A DNA stretch of 64,000 nt. It comes from an uncultured Lachnospiraceae bacterium. Lineage in GTDB: Bacteria; Bacillota; Clostridia; Lachnospirales; Lachnospiraceae. Below are positions 23,953 through 32,408 of the stretch, piece after piece. The position numbers were made by a program, and so were the translations under genes. The DNA is taken from the NCBI GenBank assembly GCA_910579395.1, contig CAJTUC010000011.1, positions 40,055 through 104,054 of the forward strand, given 5' to 3'. Below the pieces are notes generated by a model, which was not told where the DNA came from, did not search any database, and saw only the letters and a list, made by a program, of their open reading frames with translations. The first letter of the stretch is position 1. The number at the start of each line of letters is the position of its first letter.

Positions 23953-24942
23953 ATGGTATCGATTAGAGATGTGGCAAAGCGGGCCGGTGTGGCAATTTCC
24001 ACCGTATCAAAAGTATTGAATGATTATCCGAATGTCAGCGATGAGACGAAGAAAAAAGTGAATGAAGCGGTAGAAGAACTGAATTTTGTTCCAAATTCTG
24101 TGGCGGCCGCCCTTTCTTCCAAGCAGTCCGGCCGGGTGGCGATTCTTTTAAATCTCGATAACGCGAAACAGACGGTGGATGAGATCAATATGCAGTCTCT
24201 GACCGGGGCGATTCAGCAGGCGGTAGAGCTGAATCTGGATGTTATTACGGTTTTCTTTTCCATGATCAGAAAAATGACAATGGAGGAAATTGTCCGCTAT
24301 CTTCATTCCCAGAGTATTACCGGACTGATCATTTTCGGGCTGGCAAGGGATGATAAAGTGCTGCATAGTCTGATCGCTTCCGGGATTTTTAAAATCGTGA
24401 CCGTAGAGGCGCCGCTCGTCAACGAGCATACATCCTGTATCTCGATCGATCAGGCCGCGGCGCAGTACGAGGTGGCCCGGAAAACGATAGAAGAAAATAA
24501 GGCAAAGAGCATCCTCTATCTTGCCGGCAGGAAAAACAGTTATGCGGCGCAGGAACGGCTGAAGGGCATTCAGAAGCTGGCGGAAGAACTGGAACTGCCT
24601 CTGCTCGTACGAAATGGCGATTTTTCCGAACTGGAGGCTCGAAAGCATACGTTCCGTTATGCCAGAAAGAAGGATGTCGTTGTCTGTGCTTCCGACCTGA
24701 TGGCGATCGGTGCGATGAAAGCGCTGATAGAGATGGACATTTTCCGTCCGGTCTGCGGTTTTGACGGCATTACGCTGATGGGCTATGCGGGCAAACAGAT
24801 GAACACGGTCAGACAGAACTTTACCGGAATTGCCGCAAGAGCAGTGACGGAACTCAAAAGGCTATTGGAGGGCGGAACCGGAGAGGAAATCCTGATGGAT
24901 TATGAACTGATCCGGATGCAGTATCTGGATGTTATAAAATGA
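23953..24942 (+). CDS. LacI/GalR-family transcriptional repressor
   Basis: 329 residues: N-terminal LacI helix-turn-helix and hinge (SIRDVAKRAGVAISTVSKVL, then FVPNSVAAALSSKQSGRVAI) and a periplasmic-binding-protein-like sensor domain ending in VRQNFTGIAARAVTELKRLLEGG. ATG 23953 is chosen because the HTH of the family begins within three residues of the start; an in-frame ATG at 23851 would translate through the operators. AGAGGA precedes the ATG. Its neighbour 89 bp downstream is glycogen phosphorylase, and a GH13 alpha-glucosidase lies 5 kb further, so an alpha-glucan or maltose-type ligand is plausible but unproven. Confidence 0.9.
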   Translation: MVSIRDVAKRAGVAISTVSKVLNDYPNVSDETKKKVNEAVEELNFVPNSVAAALSSKQSGRVAILLNLDNAKQTVDEINMQSLTGAIQQAVELNLDVITVFFSMIRKMTMEEIVRYLHSQSITGLIIFGLARDDKVLHSLIASGIFKIVTVEAPLVNEHTSCISIDQAAAQYEVARKTIEENKAKSILYLAGRKNSYAAQERLKGIQKLAEELELPLLVRNGDFSELEARKHTFRYARKKDVVVCASDLMAIGAMKALIEMDIFRPVCGFDGITLMGYAGKQMNTVRQNFTGIAARAVTELKRLLEGGTGEEILMDYELIRMQYLDVIK

Positions 24943-25031
24943 AAGTGTACAAAATGCGCCGAATGATAAGGCGCTGTAAATATGTTAATACTAATAAAAA
25001 TTTATAAGCAGGAAATGCAGGAGGTATTTTT

Positions 25032-27341
25032 ATGGCACATGCAAGCAACTTGACAAGAGATGTGTTGGTGATGAACCTGGAAAAAGAGCTGGAAGAGCAG
25101 ATAAAGAGTATGTATGTGAAGGACATCGCATCATGCAGCAATGAGGAATTGTACTATGCGCTGCTCCTTTTATCCAAAAAGCTGATGCAGGTTTCCGAGA
25201 CGATTGAAGGTGAAAAAAAGGTTTACTATATTTCCGCCGAATTTCTGATTGGGAAATTATTATCCAATAACCTGATCAATCTCGGAATCTATGACAGACT
25301 GAATGATATTCTTCGTAAGAATGGTAAAAGTCTGAGCGCAATCGAGGAAGTAGAGCCGGAACCGTCACTGGGCAATGGCGGCCTTGGCCGTCTGGCAGCT
25401 TGTTTTCTCGATTCTATTGCAACATTGGGGCTGCCGGGGGAAGGAATCGGCCTGAATTATCATTTCGGTCTTTTCAAGCAGGTATTTCAGGATAAATTGC
25501 AGAACGCGGAGAAAAATGACTGGATTGAAGAACATTCCTGGCTGACCAAAACGGATGTGACGTTTGACGTGAACTTTGGCGATAAGAAGGTGACTTCCAG
25601 ACTGTATGATATTGATGTGGTAGGTTATGACAATGGAGTCAATAAACTGCGCCTGTTCGATGTGGAGACGGTAGATGAGAGCATTGTTAAAAAAGGCATT
25701 GATTTCGATAAAGAAGACATCGAGAAGAACCTGACGCTGTTCTTATATCCTGATGATTCCGACAAGGCGGGCAACCTGCTGCGTATCTATCAGCAGTACT
25801 TTATGGTGAGCAATGCGGCGCAGCTCATTTTGCGGGAGTTAAAAGAGAAAAAATACGACCTGCGCAGAATGTACGACCATGCAGTGATTCAGATTAATGA
25901 TACCCATCCGACGATGGTCATCCCGGAGCTGATTCGGATCCTGGTAGATGAAAAAGCGTTTACGATGGACGAGGCGATTGAGGTTGTCAGCAAGACCTGT
26001 GCCTATACCAATCACACAATTCTTGCGGAAGCGTTGGAAAAATGGCCTTTGGAATATCTGGAAAAAGTTGTTCCCCAGCTGGTGCCGATCATCAAAGAGC
26101 TGGATAAGAGAGTCGCAGCGAAATACAAAGACCCGAAAGTGCAGATCATCGATAAGGAAAAGAGAGTGCATATGGCGCATATCGATATCCATTACGGATT
26201 TTCCGTTAACGGCGTAGCGGCGATTCATACGGATATCTTGAAAAATACGGAGTTAAACGCTTTTTACAAACTGTATCCTGAAAAATTCAACAACAAGACA
26301 AACGGCATCACATTCAGAAGATGGCTGCTTTCCTGTAACCGGGAACTGGCGGGATTCCTTTCCGAAACGATTGGCGACGGCTATAAGAAAGATGCGAATA
26401 AGTTGGAAAAACTGCTGGAGTTCCGGGATGATGAGAAGGTGCTTGACAGAATTGCGGAGATCAAGATGAACCGCAAGAAAGATTTAGCTGCCTATGTGAA
26501 GGAAGTGGAGGGCGTTACGCTGAACCCGGATTCCATTTTCGATATTCAGTCCAAGAGACTGCATGAGTATAAGCGCCAGCAGATGAACGCGCTTTACATC
26601 ATCCATAAATATCTGGAGATCAAGGCAGGCAAGAAGCCGGCAAGACCGATGACCTTTATTTTCGGTGCCAAAGCGGCACCCGCATATGTGATCGCACAGG
26701 ATATCATTCACCTTCTGCTGGTTTTGCAGGAAATCATCAACAATGACCCGGAGGTAAGCCCCTATATGACGGTGCTCATGGTGGAGAATTACAACGTATC
26801 CTATGCAGAAAAGATGATTCCCGCATGCGATATCTCCGAGCAGATTTCCTTGGCTTCCAAAGAAGCTTCCGGAACGGGCAATATGAAATTTATGTTGAAT
26901 GGTGCGGTAACGCTCGGTACTTCCGATGGCGCAAACGTAGAGATTCACGAGCTCGTAGGAGACGATAATATCTATATTTTCGGAGAAAAATCAGAGACGG
27001 TCATCGAGCACTACGAGAAGGCGGATTATGTTTCCAAAGATTATTACGAGAAGAGCCCGGTCATCAAGGCGGCGGTTGATTTTATTATCAGCAAAGAGGC
27101 GTTGAAGGTCGGCCATAAGAAAAATCTTGAAAGACTTCATAAGGAACTGCTGAACAAAGACTGGTTTATGACGCTGTTAGATCTGGAAGACTATATTGCG
27201 ACGAAAGATAGAATGATGGCTGATTATGAAGATCAGAGCAAGTGGCGGAAGATGATGCTCGTCAACATTGCGAAGGCTGGATTTTTCTCATCCGACAGAA
27301 CTATCGAGGAATACAACAGGGATATCTGGAAGTTGAAATAA
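25032..27341 (+). CDS. glgP: Glycogen/maltodextrin phosphorylase
   Basis: 769 residues of the GT35 family. Clear motifs include PSLGNGGLGRLAACFLDS (N-terminal substrate loop), INDTHPTMVIPELIRIL, KRLHEYKRQQMNALY and the PLP-lysine signature EASGTGNMKFMLNGAVTLGT, with the Lys near residue 619. It releases glucose 1-phosphate from alpha-1,4-glucan ends in the cytoplasm. It is shorter than animal enzymes, as in many Clostridia, because N-terminal regulatory segments are absent. CAGGAGG precedes ATG 25032. It stands alone behind the LacI-type regulator; the 89-bp gap contains a weak GCGCC/GGCGC hairpin and no clear operator copy. Confidence 0.95.
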   Translation: MAHASNLTRDVLVMNLEKELEEQIKSMYVKDIASCSNEELYYALLLLSKKLMQVSETIEGEKKVYYISAEFLIGKLLSNNLINLGIYDRLNDILRKNGKSLSAIEEVEPEPSLGNGGLGRLAACFLDSIATLGLPGEGIGLNYHFGLFKQVFQDKLQNAEKNDWIEEHSWLTKTDVTFDVNFGDKKVTSRLYDIDVVGYDNGVNKLRLFDVETVDESIVKKGIDFDKEDIEKNLTLFLYPDDSDKAGNLLRIYQQYFMVSNAAQLILRELKEKKYDLRRMYDHAVIQINDTHPTMVIPELIRILVDEKAFTMDEAIEVVSKTCAYTNHTILAEALEKWPLEYLEKVVPQLVPIIKELDKRVAAKYKDPKVQIIDKEKRVHMAHIDIHYGFSVNGVAAIHTDILKNTELNAFYKLYPEKFNNKTNGITFRRWLLSCNRELAGFLSETIGDGYKKDANKLEKLLEFRDDEKVLDRIAEIKMNRKKDLAAYVKEVEGVTLNPDSIFDIQSKRLHEYKRQQMNALYIIHKYLEIKAGKKPARPMTFIFGAKAAPAYVIAQDIIHLLLVLQEIINNDPEVSPYMTVLMVENYNVSYAEKMIPACDISEQISLASKEASGTGNMKFMLNGAVTLGTSDGANVEIHELVGDDNIYIFGEKSETVIEHYEKADYVSKDYYEKSPVIKAAVDFIISKEALKVGHKKNLERLHKELLNKDWFMTLLDLEDYIATKDRMMADYEDQSKWRKMMLVNIAKAGFFSSDRTIEEYNRDIWKLK

Positions 27342-27366
27342 GGGTGCTGAAATTTTCCAATCCTAC

Positions 27367-27395
27367 TGTCAATCAGACATTCATTGTGGTATAAT
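27367..27395 (+). promoter_or_regulatory. Upstream extended -10 promoter for the HIT gene
   Basis: -35 TGTCAA (27367-27372), 17 bp, TGG then TATAAT (27390-27395). Confidence 0.5.
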
Positions 27396-27397
27396 AG

Positions 27398-27454
27398 ACG
27401 CAGGTAAACCAGCGTCACGCAGGTAAACCGGCGGCATGCAGGCCCGGCGGCTTG
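27398..27454 (+). repeat. 19-bp tandem repeat in the HIT leader
   Basis: Three units of 19 bp starting ACGCAGGTAAACC (27398 and 27417; third, diverged, at 27436), lying between two candidate promoters. Confidence 0.5.
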
Positions 27455-27496
27455 CGTCACAGGAATTGCGGCACAGTTCTTGATGAAATGACGGGG

Positions 27497-27525
27497 TTTC
27501 GTTGCTTCTATGGATATGGTACAAT
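27497..27525 (+). promoter_or_regulatory. Proximal extended -10 promoter for the HIT gene
   Basis: -35 TTTCGT (27497-27502), 17 bp, TGG then TACAAT (27520-27525). The weak -35 is offset by the extended -10. Confidence 0.4.
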
Positions 27526-27605
27526 AAATATAGACGGGAGTCGAACCCGTTCGATGAAGGTGCCTGTTCCGAAATCGATAGGATGGGCGGGAATGGAGGA
27601 TAAGG

Positions 27606-28028
27606 ATGATGGATAATAGTACTTGCGGTTATTGTCAGGGTGGAGAATTTTTGGCGAAGTTCGGTATCAAGATCTGTGATCTTGATGTGAGCCAGCTGAT
27701 TTTGTTCAAGGAGCAGAGCAAACCGGGAAGATGTATCGTGGCATACAAAGACCATGTCAGTGAAATCGTAGATATCAGTGAAGAGGAAAGAAACCGTTTT
27801 ATGGCGGATGTCACAAAAGCGGCGAAAGCCATCCATAAGGCTTTTTCACCGGATAAGCTGAATTATGGCGCATATGGCGATACCGGATGTCATCTGCATA
27901 TGCACCTTGTACCGAAGTATAAAGATCAGGACGAGTGGGGCGGTACGTTCCAGATGAATCCAGATAAAAAGTATCTGAGCGAGAGCGAGTATGCGGAGAT
28001 GATCGAAAAGATCAAAGCGTGTTTATAA
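27606..28028 (+). CDS. HIT-family nucleotide hydrolase/transferase
   Basis: 140 residues with the histidine-triad active site CHLHMHLVPKYK near residue 98 and an N-terminal CGYCQGG zinc-like pair. HIT proteins hydrolyse AMP-amino or dinucleoside conjugates (Hint/Ap4A branch). The typical fold elements KPGRCIVAYKDHVSEIVDISEEE are present. Two adjacent ATGs (27606, 27609) follow GGAGG; 27606 is taken. A terminator follows directly, so it is monocistronic. Confidence 0.9.
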   Translation: MMDNSTCGYCQGGEFLAKFGIKICDLDVSQLILFKEQSKPGRCIVAYKDHVSEIVDISEEERNRFMADVTKAAKAIHKAFSPDKLNYGAYGDTGCHLHMHLVPKYKDQDEWGGTFQMNPDKKYLSESEYAEMIEKIKACL

Positions 28029-28041
28029 AAATGCGAAAAAC

Positions 28042-28085
28042 AACGGTGCTGCCCTATATGGAAGAGGGACAGCGCCGTTTTTGTT
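28042..28085 (+). terminator. Rho-independent terminator after the HIT gene
   Basis: AACGGTGCTGCCC pairs with GGGACAGCGCCGTT (one bulge, one G-U) around 28042-28079, followed by TTTTTGTT. Confidence 0.8.
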
Positions 28086-28137
28086 AAACGCAGAATACAG
28101 GTTCGACAAAAGATTCGACAATTTGTTTATAAATGTG

Positions 28138-28168
28138 TTGAATACCATTATATAGTATGTTATACTAT
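28138..28168 (+). promoter_or_regulatory. Promoter with overlapping 7-bp dyad, Rpn-type gene
   Basis: -35 TTGAAT (28138-28143), 17 bp, TGT then TATACT (28161-28166). The inverted repeat ATAGTAT-GTT-ATACTAT (28152-28168) covers the -10, so a repressor may bind here. Confidence 0.6.
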
Positions 28169-28302
28169 CATAAAAGCATATCTATTTCTATTTTTCAAAG
28201 TAAGCTCTTTTGTTCTGTTTTTCAGAAATCTATGCTTTTAATCCCAATTATATTTTAAAGCAGGAGGTTTCGGAAACAGGGACTTCCTGCGAAGGAGGTC
28301 AG

Positions 28303-29211
28303 ATGAAGAAAAAGGAAACGTTTGTAACTGCGAACCGGGAATATAAGGATACGATGTTCCGTATGATCTTCCGGGAGAAAAGGGAACTGCTGTCTCTATA
28401 CAATGCCGTGAACAATTCCGATTATCAGAAGGAAGAAGATTTACAGATTGTCACATTGGAAAATGCCGTGTATATGAATGTCAAGAACGATTTGGCATTT
28501 TTGATAGATTTTCACTTGCATCTGTACGAGCATCAGTCCACCTATAATCCGAATATGCCGTTACGAGATTTGTTCTATGTTTCGAGAGAGTATCAGAAAT
28601 TAGTAGAAGGCCGCTCTGTCTATGTATCTTCCGTTGTAAAAATACCGGCGCCCAGGTTTATTACATTTTATAATGGTGCAGATCATATACCGGAAACCGT
28701 ATATTTAAAACTTTCAGATGCCTATTATATAGAAGAAAAAGAGCCGGCTTTGGAATTAAGGGTGACAATGCTCAACCTGAATACAGGCAATAACCGGAAG
28801 CTGTTAGAAAGCTGCCGTACGCTGAAAGAGTATATGCAGTATGTGGAGCGTGTGCGCAGTTACGCCAGACAGCCGGACATGACGCTGGAAACAGCCGTTG
28901 AACGGGCAGTTGATGAATGTATCAATGAAAATATATTGACGGATTTTTTACGGAAAAACCGGGCGGAGGCGATCCATATGAGTATATTTGAATATGATGA
29001 AGAAAAAGAACTCGCATTAATGCGAAAAGATGAGTATAACGCAGGTGTCGAGGCTGGGAAAAAGGAAGGAATAAAAGAAGGAATAAAAGAGACTGTTGTT
29101 CGTATGCTGTCAGCAGGAACCTATTCTATAGAAGAAATCGCCAGTATTTCCGGCCTGTCTGTGGAGACGGTAAGAACGCTTGAAAAGGAAAAAATGCAAA
29201 GCAGAAAGTAA
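28303..29211 (+). CDS. Rpn-family PD-(D/E)XK nuclease-like protein
   Basis: 302 residues starting MKKKETFVTANREYKDTMFRMIF, the usual opening of clostridial Rpn/transposase-31-like proteins. The nuclease-type core includes YMNVKNDLAFLIDFHLHLYEHQST (acidic residue and E-H-Q-S, matching the D...ExQ pattern) and FYVSREYQKL. The C-terminal part has the typical GVEAGKKEGIKEGIKE repeat and a small helix-turn-helix-like end (SIEEIASISGLSVETVRTL). Family members are horizontally mobile and some promote RecA-independent recombination or phage defence. GAAGGAGGT precedes ATG 28303, better than the in-frame ATG at 28210. It is monocistronic between HIT and cysK. Confidence 0.8.
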   Translation: MKKKETFVTANREYKDTMFRMIFREKRELLSLYNAVNNSDYQKEEDLQIVTLENAVYMNVKNDLAFLIDFHLHLYEHQSTYNPNMPLRDLFYVSREYQKLVEGRSVYVSSVVKIPAPRFITFYNGADHIPETVYLKLSDAYYIEEKEPALELRVTMLNLNTGNNRKLLESCRTLKEYMQYVERVRSYARQPDMTLETAVERAVDECINENILTDFLRKNRAEAIHMSIFEYDEEKELALMRKDEYNAGVEAGKKEGIKEGIKETVVRMLSAGTYSIEEIASISGLSVETVRTLEKEKMQSRK

Positions 29212-29221
29212 AATTTTTGTA

Positions 29222-29250
29222 TTGACATATCTTCCCAATCGTTGTATTAT
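29222..29250 (+). promoter_or_regulatory. Strong promoter of cysK
   Basis: -35 TTGACA (29222-29227), 17 bp, -10 TATTAT (29245-29250). A short dyad AGTAT-GGA-ATACT (29277-29289) lies in the leader and could be a regulator site. Confidence 0.75.
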
Positions 29251-29316
29251 CAATTCATATAAAACCTAGCAAAAAAGTATGGAATACTAGAGCGGCAAAA
29301 TGAGGAGGAAATTATT

Positions 29317-30255
29317 ATGGCCAATATTAAAAAGAGTGCGGTAGAGTTGATCGGAAAGACACCCTTACTGGAAGCTGTTAATTATGAAAAGGCGAATCAG
29401 GTCGAAGATGCGACAATCCTTGTAAAACTGGAATATCTGAACCCGGCAGGTTCCGTAAAGGACAGAATTGCTCTGAACATGATCGAGGACGCGGAAAAGA
29501 AGGGTATTTTGAAGCCGGGTGCAACGATCATCGAGCCGACTTCCGGGAATACGGGCATCGGCCTTGCGGCAGTAGCGGCGGCGAAAGGTTATCAGGCAAT
29601 CCTGACGCTTCCGGAGACGATGAGCGTAGAAAGAAGAAAGCTGCTGCAGGCCTATGGTGCCAAATTGGTATTGACGGACGGAGCAAAAGGCATGAAAGGT
29701 GCAATCGCCAAGGCAGAAGAGCTGCAGGCTTCTACACCAGGCTCTATCATTCTGGGGCAGTTTGTTAATCCGGCCAATCCTGAAGTGCACAAAGCGGCAA
29801 CGGGACCGGAAATATGGGAAGATACGGATGGCAAGGTGGATATTTTTGTCGCAGGCGTCGGTACGGGCGGTACGATTACCGGTGTGGGTACTTATTTAAA
29901 AGAGAAAAATCCGAATGTCAAGGTGGTTGCGGTAGAACCGGAAAGCAGTCCCGTTCTTTCGGGCGGCACACCCGGAGCGCATAAGATACAGGGAATCGGG
30001 GCAGGATTTGTGCCGGAAGTGCTGGATACGAATGTGTATGATGAAATTATCAAAGTATCCAATGAAGACGCTTTTACAGCCGGAAGAGAGATTGCGGTCA
30101 GAGAAGGCGTGCTCGTCGGCATTTCTTCCGGCGCGGCGCTGTATGCGGCGACACAGCTTGCAAAGCGTCCTGAAAACAAAGGAAAGGTCATCGTGGCCCT
30201 GCTGCCTGATTCGGGCGACCGGTATTTGTCCACACCGTTATTTCAGGCAGAATAG
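29317..30255 (+). CDS. cysK: Cysteine synthase A (O-acetylserine sulfhydrylase)
   Basis: 312 residues, fold-type II PLP enzyme. PLP Lys in PAGSVKDRIALNMI, substrate loop PTSGNTGIGLAAVAAAKGY, glycine-rich phosphate-binding loop VGTGGTITGVGTYLK and C-terminal SSGAALYAA followed by LLPDSGDRYLST. It converts O-acetylserine and sulfide to cysteine in the cytoplasm. GAGGAGG precedes ATG 29317. Stop is 3 bp from the stop of the convergent GH13 gene, with no terminator visible between. Confidence 0.96.
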   Translation: MANIKKSAVELIGKTPLLEAVNYEKANQVEDATILVKLEYLNPAGSVKDRIALNMIEDAEKKGILKPGATIIEPTSGNTGIGLAAVAAAKGYQAILTLPETMSVERRKLLQAYGAKLVLTDGAKGMKGAIAKAEELQASTPGSIILGQFVNPANPEVHKAATGPEIWEDTDGKVDIFVAGVGTGGTITGVGTYLKEKNPNVKVVAVEPESSPVLSGGTPGAHKIQGIGAGFVPEVLDTNVYDEIIKVSNEDAFTAGREIAVREGVLVGISSGAALYAATQLAKRPENKGKVIVALLPDSGDRYLSTPLFQAE

Positions 30256-30258
30256 TCC

Positions 30259-31926
30259 CTATTTCTTCCGTAATACAAAGGCCTCGTATGGTTCGAGGGC
30301 GATGTCCTGTTTGTCATAGCGATTGTCCAGATTGGAGATGAGACAGGGCATCCCGACGAACTCGGCGGGGATGGTGAATACGGTCTTTTTGTCGGTAAAA
30401 TTGCAGACGACAAGCAGTTTTTCCTGTTCAAGGGTTCTGGTGTAGGCGAACAGTTCTTCACTGTCTTCCAGAAGAAGTTCGTAGTTTCCATATACCATAA
30501 TGGGATTCTGTTTCCGCAGGGCGATCAGCTTTTTATAATAATGGAAAACGGAAGCTGGGTCGGCCGTTTCCGCTTTGGCGTTGATTTCCCGGTAATTCGG
30601 GTTTACGGCAATCCAGGGGGTACCCGTCGTAAATCCGGCCTGCGCCGAGTCATCCCACTGCATCGGCGTTCTGGCGTTGTCACGGCTTTTGAAGGTGATA
30701 CAGGGCCAGAAGGTCTCATGCGGAACGCGGCCGCTTTCGCACCATTCCTTATAGGCGTTGATACTTTCGATATCGCGGAATTCTTCCGGGCCATGAAAGG
30801 GATAGTTGGTCATGCCCAGTTCTTCACCCTGATAAATATACGGAGAGCCCTGCATCATATGCAGACAGGTGGCCAGCATTTTGGCGGAGACTTCCCGGTA
30901 CTGCGGTCTGTCATCGCCAAAACGGGAAACGGCCCGCGGCTGATCATGGTTGTTCCAGAAAAGGCTGTTCCACGCCTTACCGTATAATTCGGTCTGCCAG
31001 CGGGAGAGCGTGCTTTTCAATCTGGTAAGGGGCAGCTGTTCATCGGTCCATTTTCCGTATTTTCCGTCGCCTTCCACATGTTCAAACTGAAAGACCATGT
31101 TCAGTTCGTTTGTATCTTCTCCGGCATACTGCTTTGCTAGTTCCGTTGTTACGCCGGCAGTCTCACCGACTGTCATGATATCATATTTTGACAGAACTTT
31201 TTCATTCATTTCCTGAAGATATTTGTGTACATTTGGGCCGTGCACGCAGTAAGGACCGTAATCTCCATACAGACCGTTTACTTTTCCATCAGGCATTTCG
31301 GCTGTTTTGGAGATCATGCTGATGACATCCATGCGGAAGCCATCGATGCCCTTTTCACACCACCATGTCATCATATTAAAAACATTACTCCTAACTTCAG
31401 GATTATCCCAGTTCAGATCAGGCTGCTTTCTGGAAAAAAGATGTAAATAATACATATCGGTCGTTTCGTCATATTCCCATGCGGAGCCGCCGAAGCAGGA
31501 ACCCCAGTTATTGGGCGGTGTTCCGTCAGCTTTTCCTTCGCGCCAGATATAATAATCGCGGTATTCGTTATTTTTGGAACTTTTACTTTTTATGAACCAT
31601 TGATGTTCGTCGGAGGTATGGTTTACCACGAGGTCCATGACAATCTTGATTCCTTTTTCATGAGCTTTTGCCAGCAGTTCATCAAAATCCGCCATCGTGC
31701 CGAATTCTTCCATGATATCCTGATAATCGCTGATATCATAGCCGTTGTCGTCGTTTGGGGATTTGTAGACGGGGGACATCCAGATCACGTCGATGCCAAG
31801 ATACTTCAGATAATCCAGCCTGTCGGTAACTCCTTTCAAATCGCCGATGCCGTCTCCGTTACTGTCCATAAAGCTGCGGGGGTAAATCTGATAAATGACC
31901 GCTTCCTTCCACCATGTTTTGTTCAT
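30259..31926 (-). CDS. malL: GH13 oligo-1,6-glucosidase / alpha-glucosidase
   Basis: 555 residues with the full GH13 set: WWKEAVIYQIYPRSFMDSNG, region I DLVVNHTS, region II GFRMDVISM (nucleophile Asp), region III TVGETAG (acid/base Glu) and region IV WNNHDQPRAVSRFG, as in oligo-1,6-glucosidases (subfamily 31-like). It frees glucose from isomaltose- or maltose-type oligosaccharides in the cytoplasm. Trehalose-6-phosphate hydrolase is a possible alternative. ATG 31926 follows GAAAGGAGA. A palindromic element (31960-32170) sits in its leader, between the promoter at 32213-32241 and the ribosome binding site. Confidence 0.9.
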   Translation of the reverse strand: MNKTWWKEAVIYQIYPRSFMDSNGDGIGDLKGVTDRLDYLKYLGIDVIWMSPVYKSPNDDNGYDISDYQDIMEEFGTMADFDELLAKAHEKGIKIVMDLVVNHTSDEHQWFIKSKSSKNNEYRDYYIWREGKADGTPPNNWGSCFGGSAWEYDETTDMYYLHLFSRKQPDLNWDNPEVRSNVFNMMTWWCEKGIDGFRMDVISMISKTAEMPDGKVNGLYGDYGPYCVHGPNVHKYLQEMNEKVLSKYDIMTVGETAGVTTELAKQYAGEDTNELNMVFQFEHVEGDGKYGKWTDEQLPLTRLKSTLSRWQTELYGKAWNSLFWNNHDQPRAVSRFGDDRPQYREVSAKMLATCLHMMQGSPYIYQGEELGMTNYPFHGPEEFRDIESINAYKEWCESGRVPHETFWPCITFKSRDNARTPMQWDDSAQAGFTTGTPWIAVNPNYREINAKAETADPASVFHYYKKLIALRKQNPIMVYGNYELLLEDSEELFAYTRTLEQEKLLVVCNFTDKKTVFTIPAEFVGMPCLISNLDNRYDKQDIALEPYEAFVLRKK

Positions 31927-31959
31927 GAGCTGCGTCTCCTTTCTTTTCCCATTCAGTTC

Positions 31960-32170
31960 TAGGTAATTGCGAAACGATGTTTTCGAAGGCTCCCGTTGTA
32001 CAAAATAGACAATCACCGCAGGGCACGCTTTCGCTGCACTGTCGCTCGCAGCGGTGCATAAGACGCCAGAATACGGCGTCCAAGCACCGGCGGCGACACA
32101 GCGCCCTGCTTGCGATTTGTCTATTCTGCACAACTGTTTTCTTGAAATCATGCGTTTCGCAATCACCTAT
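31960..32170 (-). mobile_element. MITE-like palindromic element, copy 1
   Basis: 211 bp with terminal inverted repeats TAGGTAATTGCGAAACG (16 of 17 match) and an 11-bp direct repeat CCATTCAGTTC on both sides (31949-31959 and 32171-32181), like a target duplication. The interior is an imperfect long hairpin. It is about 90% alike to the inverted copy at 38194-38402. It ends 33 bp before the malL start codon. Confidence 0.75.
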
Positions 32171-32212
32171 CCATTCAGTTCCCTGTGGTTCCGAATCGGA
32201 TGTTACACCCCG

Positions 32213-32241
32213 ATTATAATCGAATACCATGCGGACCGCAA
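32213..32241 (-). promoter_or_regulatory. Promoter of the GH13 gene
   Basis: Minus strand: -35 TTGCGG (32236-32241), 17 bp, -10 TATAAT (32213-32218). The -35 lies in the first unit of the 18-bp repeat array; the palindromic element lies downstream in the leader. Confidence 0.65.
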
Positions 32242-32331
32242 GCATTTTGCGGACCGCAAGTGCTTTGTAGACTACAAACATTTTGTAGACTACAAACATT
32301 TTGTAGACTGCAAACGTTTCACAGACTGCGG
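32231..32331. repeat. Array of 18-bp iterons with internal dyads
   Basis: Five full units of 18 bp (starts 32231, 32249, 32267, 32285, 32303) plus a partial sixth. Each begins with a 9-bp dyad that varies in a compensated way: GCGGACCGC in units 1-2, GTAGACTAC in units 3-4. It lies between divergent promoters for malL and the beta-helix gene. Confidence 0.75.
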
Positions 32332-32337
32332 GAGGGG

Positions 32338-32378
32338 AGAAAACGCTTTGCATTTTGGTAAAATGGCAGTATACTTTT
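32338..32378 (+). promoter_or_regulatory. cre/LacI-like site and promoter of the beta-helix gene
   Basis: AGAAAACGCTTTGC (32338-32351) matches 11 of 14 bases of the LacI-type operators at 23859 and resembles a CcpA cre site. It overlaps a weak -35 (TTTGCA, 32347-32352), followed after 17 bp by TATACT (32370-32375). Confidence 0.4.
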
Positions 32379-32408
32379 TATAAAGGATGACGGGTGGAGG
32401 GGATGCGG

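Noticed and set aside
27534..27550. tRNA T-arm-like sequence (5-bp stem with TTCGACT loop on the minus strand)
   Set aside because: No anticodon arm, D arm or acceptor pairing can be built around it and no CCA follows. It is an isolated 17-nt hairpin, at most a relic.
29251..29316. Riboswitch or T-box before cysK
   Set aside because: The leader is about 65 nt with only a 5-bp dyad and no terminator or specifier-like elements.
31859..32353. 164-codon frame with a C-R-R-R-C-L-D-A-V-F-W-R-L motif, repeated at 38165-38545
   Set aside because: Both frames are read through the palindromic element, and the similarity is that of the DNA repeat. They lack ribosome binding sites and cross promoters and iterons.
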